Shown here: one piece after another, positions 54,220 through 54,660 of the stretch
How the letters are laid out: each line of letters begins with the position of its first letter
How positions within the stretch are numbered: the stretch's first letter is position 1
Source: Gnetum montanum
Taxonomy: Eukaryota; Streptophyta; Gnetopsida; Gnetales; Gnetaceae
Length of the DNA: 54,660 bases
Assembly (NCBI GenBank): GCA_015680685.1
Contig: MNCI01017668.1
Location: 1-54,660, forward strand
Direction of reading: 5' to 3'
Translations under genes and position numbers: made by a program
The notes under the pieces: model-generated
What the model was told of the DNA's origin: nothing
What the model saw: the letters and a program-made list of their open reading frames with translations, nothing else
Database searches by the model: none

Positions 54220-54660
54220 TCTAGACCCAAATTTTTTCGATTTTCTCCTAACCCCTACACCTTCGGTAGTCGCCATGAATATATCTCCAAACCTATATCA
54301 GCCATACCAGAACTTAGCCAATGGACCTTTTACCAAAGCAAGGTATCATTTGCATTATGATTCATTTACCCTTGCTAATAAAAGACTGTGTTATGTGTGA
54401 AGATGGCAATCATACAACAATGGATTGGATCTGGAGAAAACACTTGGAATGGAGCAGTGCTGGAAGCAGCTATGCAAGGAGCAAGATCGATGGCATGCTT
54501 ATAGATGGACAACAAAAGGTGCAATCTTAGCGTTGGCAGCAGAAAAACTTCTTTCTCTCTCTCTCTTTCTCAAGCTGCCAAATAAGGCCTGATGTCAATG
54601 TAATAAGGTGTTCAATCTTGTTGTCATGAACACCAGTTTTCTTGTCTTGTAATGATGATC
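54220..54660. other. Unassigned end of window
   Basis: Not similar by eye to ORF3 of A or B. A short CT-rich microsatellite is at about 54550-54572. It could be a different 3' region of E, or host DNA if E is truncated here. I cannot decide. Confidence 0.4.

Larger units (their letters stand above)
45645..54660 (+). mobile_element. Element E: Athila-like LTR retrotransposon, continues past window or truncated
   Basis: 5' LTR (45645-46465), intact primer site, gag-pol and spacer. It shares protein architecture with A and B, but its LTR is different (only the TATA area and the terminal CATCA are alike), so it is a separate family. Similarity to the A/B spacer ends near 54219. No 3' LTR is seen before the window end. 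Confidence 0.85.

Noticed and set aside
54240-54530. Possible start of a host gene or ORF3 at the window end
   Set aside because: A 69-residue frame exists but has no recognisable motif and no support from A or B, so no call is made.

Overview
This window is repeat-rich nuclear DNA from a land plant, most likely a seed plant with a large genome. It holds no clearly functional host gene, no rRNA or tRNA gene and no CRISPR array. Nearly all of it is decayed Ty3/gypsy LTR retrotransposons. The plant assignment rests on Athila-like pol (FMDDF reverse transcriptase, tRNA-Asp-type primer site), Tat/Ogre-like pol with two RNase H domains, 5-bp target duplications and heavy C-to-T/G-to-A decay typical of methylated plant repeats. 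The species cannot be named.

Layout. 1-691 is AT-rich flank. Element A (697-13859, minus strand, duplication TTTGG) is an Athila-like element with 5' LTR, gag, PR, RT, RNase H, IN, a 3' accessory ORF (ORF3) and 3' LTR. 13865-14749 is AT-rich flank with a local duplication. From 14755 to 45075 three insertions are nested. Solo LTR D (14755-15445 plus 44921-45075, duplication ATTTG) is split by element B (15446-44915, plus strand, same family as A, duplication GTGAT). B is in turn split in its 3' untranslated region by element C (26806-43929, minus strand, Tat/Ogre-like, duplication TGTCC/TATCC). 45081-45644 is AT-rich flank. Element E (45645 to the window end, plus strand) is a second Athila-like family with a 5' LTR and gag-pol; its 3' LTR is not in view.

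The most unusual part is inside C. A segment of about 5.1 kb separates protease from reverse transcriptase, where Ogre elements carry an intron. On the opposite strand of that segment lies a degenerate eight-exon gene (34032-38142). All seven GT-AG introns keep the reading frame. The inferred product joins an FCP1/NIF-like HAD domain, a domain resembling the 'putative plant transposon protein' family, a coiled coil and an acidic tail. Because the gene is antisense to the element transcript, its introns would not be spliced from the genomic RNA and would survive retrotransposition. Two tandem-repeat arrays with related monomers (29411-30110 and 38291-38528) lie in C's non-coding parts.

The Athila-like elements A and B have parallel oddities: a sense ORF3 with a similar transposon-like domain and coiled coil, a splice-acceptor-like sequence directly before its ATG, an LTR-like palindrome and TATA block upstream, and an extra internal purine tract. 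All coding regions carry stop codons or frameshifts, so every element here is probably non-autonomous. Identity statements are by-eye estimates; no alignment or database search was run.
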